DNA from: an uncultured SAR116 cluster alpha proteobacterium
Lineage (GTDB): Bacteria > Pseudomonadota > Alphaproteobacteria > Puniceispirillales > Marisalimonadaceae
DNA: 60,948 bases
Direction of reading: 5' to 3'
Assembly (NCBI GenBank): GCA_902619805.1
Contig: CACNGC010000010.1
Coordinates: 1 to 60,948 of the forward strand
Positions 60,841 through 60,948 of this stretch are shown in pieces; within the stretch, counting starts at the first letter, position 1, and every line of letters begins with the position of its first letter. The notes beneath the pieces were generated by a model. The model saw only the letters and a list, made by a program, of their open reading frames with translations, did not search any database and had not been told where the DNA came from. Made by a program: the position numbers and the translations under genes.

Positions 60841-60948
60841 CTACATAGTTGCTCCAATTTGCCAAGGAACAAATTCTAAGTCACCAAGGCCTTGGGTTTC
60901 AGATTTTGATTTTTCACCAGATGCCACCCGAACAATCAAATCAAATAT
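60841..60948 (-). CDS. UxaA/altronate-dehydratase-family protein, C-terminus only
   Basis: A frame entering from the right edge ends at TAG (60841-60843) and gives the last 35 residues: IVRVASGEKSKSETQGLGDL followed by EFVPWQIGATM. This ending is typical of UxaA-family sugar-acid dehydratases (altronate, galactarate or fuconate types). It lies nine bases upstream of the SDR on the same strand. The combination UxaA-like dehydratase, SDR dehydrogenase and FAH-type hydrolase suggests stepwise breakdown of a deoxy or uronic sugar acid. Only the tail is visible, so the exact subfamily cannot be set. Confidence 0.75.
   Translation of the reverse strand: MFDLIVRVASGEKSKSETQGLGDLEFVPWQIGATM

Overview
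This window looks like part of the chromosome of an AT-rich, streamlined marine-type alphaproteobacterium. Genes are tightly packed with very short spacers, A/T-ending codons dominate, and the set includes an Entner-Doudoroff glucose pathway, an IspZ/YciB septation protein, a glutaryl-CoA dehydrogenase, a 2-hydroxychromene-2-carboxylate isomerase homologue and many small-molecule oxidoreductases. The exact clade cannot be fixed from this sequence alone.

Positions 1 to about 24,930 are a genomic island that runs off the left edge. Its right boundary is the 3' end of a tRNA-Ser(GCU) gene (24933-25024), next to a P4-type tyrosine integrase (23575-24753), a zinc-finger micro-protein, a repeat-rich non-coding block (22838-23366) and a terminase-small-subunit-like gene. 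The left end holds a run of tiny overlapping phage-like genes. Two secreted proteins, a membrane protein and an unknown follow. The core of the island is a minus-strand block of seven genes (16383 down to 4445), most overlapping their neighbours. They encode a PD-(D/E)XK nuclease-like protein, a four-helix membrane protein, a membrane-anchored vWA-like protein, an ExbB/TolQ/MotA-like channel subunit with a long helical tail, a MotB-like single-span coiled-coil protein, a 94-residue protein, and a 1862-residue DUF4011-type SF1 helicase with a Vsr/MTES_1575-like nuclease and a GreA/GreB-like tail. Divergent to it is a 1135-residue TM0106-type RecB nuclease/RNase H-like/SF1 helicase protein behind a near-consensus promoter. 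The layout recalls the Zorya antiphage systems (an ion-driven ZorAB motor plus a DNA-processing effector) but with a different effector. This is my candidate for an undescribed defence system.

From 25,172 to the end the genes look like ordinary chromosome: a LysR regulator, a BaiN/YhiN-type flavoprotein, a DEAD-box RNA helicase and two EamA transporters. A probable sulfonate or 2-oxo-acid cluster follows (ComD/ComE-like decarboxylase halves, a Gfo/Idh/MocA oxidoreductase, two short-chain dehydrogenases without the usual catalytic tyrosine, and a sulfolactaldehyde-reductase-like enzyme). Next come zwf-pgl-edd, with eda about 19 kb further on. Then there are an M20 amidohydrolase, a HIT protein, an enolase-superfamily sugar-acid dehydratase with an alpha/beta hydrolase, the ispZ group, a luciferase-like monooxygenase, an amidohydrolase, a TauD-type dioxygenase, a cupin, gcdH, a class III cyclase with TPRs, a fused hydantoinase/5-oxoprolinase, and an erythronate-dehydrogenase-like enzyme. 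The right end (59,204-60,948) is a sugar-acid group: a fumarylacetoacetase-family hydrolase, an SDR and the C-terminus of a UxaA/altronate-dehydratase-family protein.
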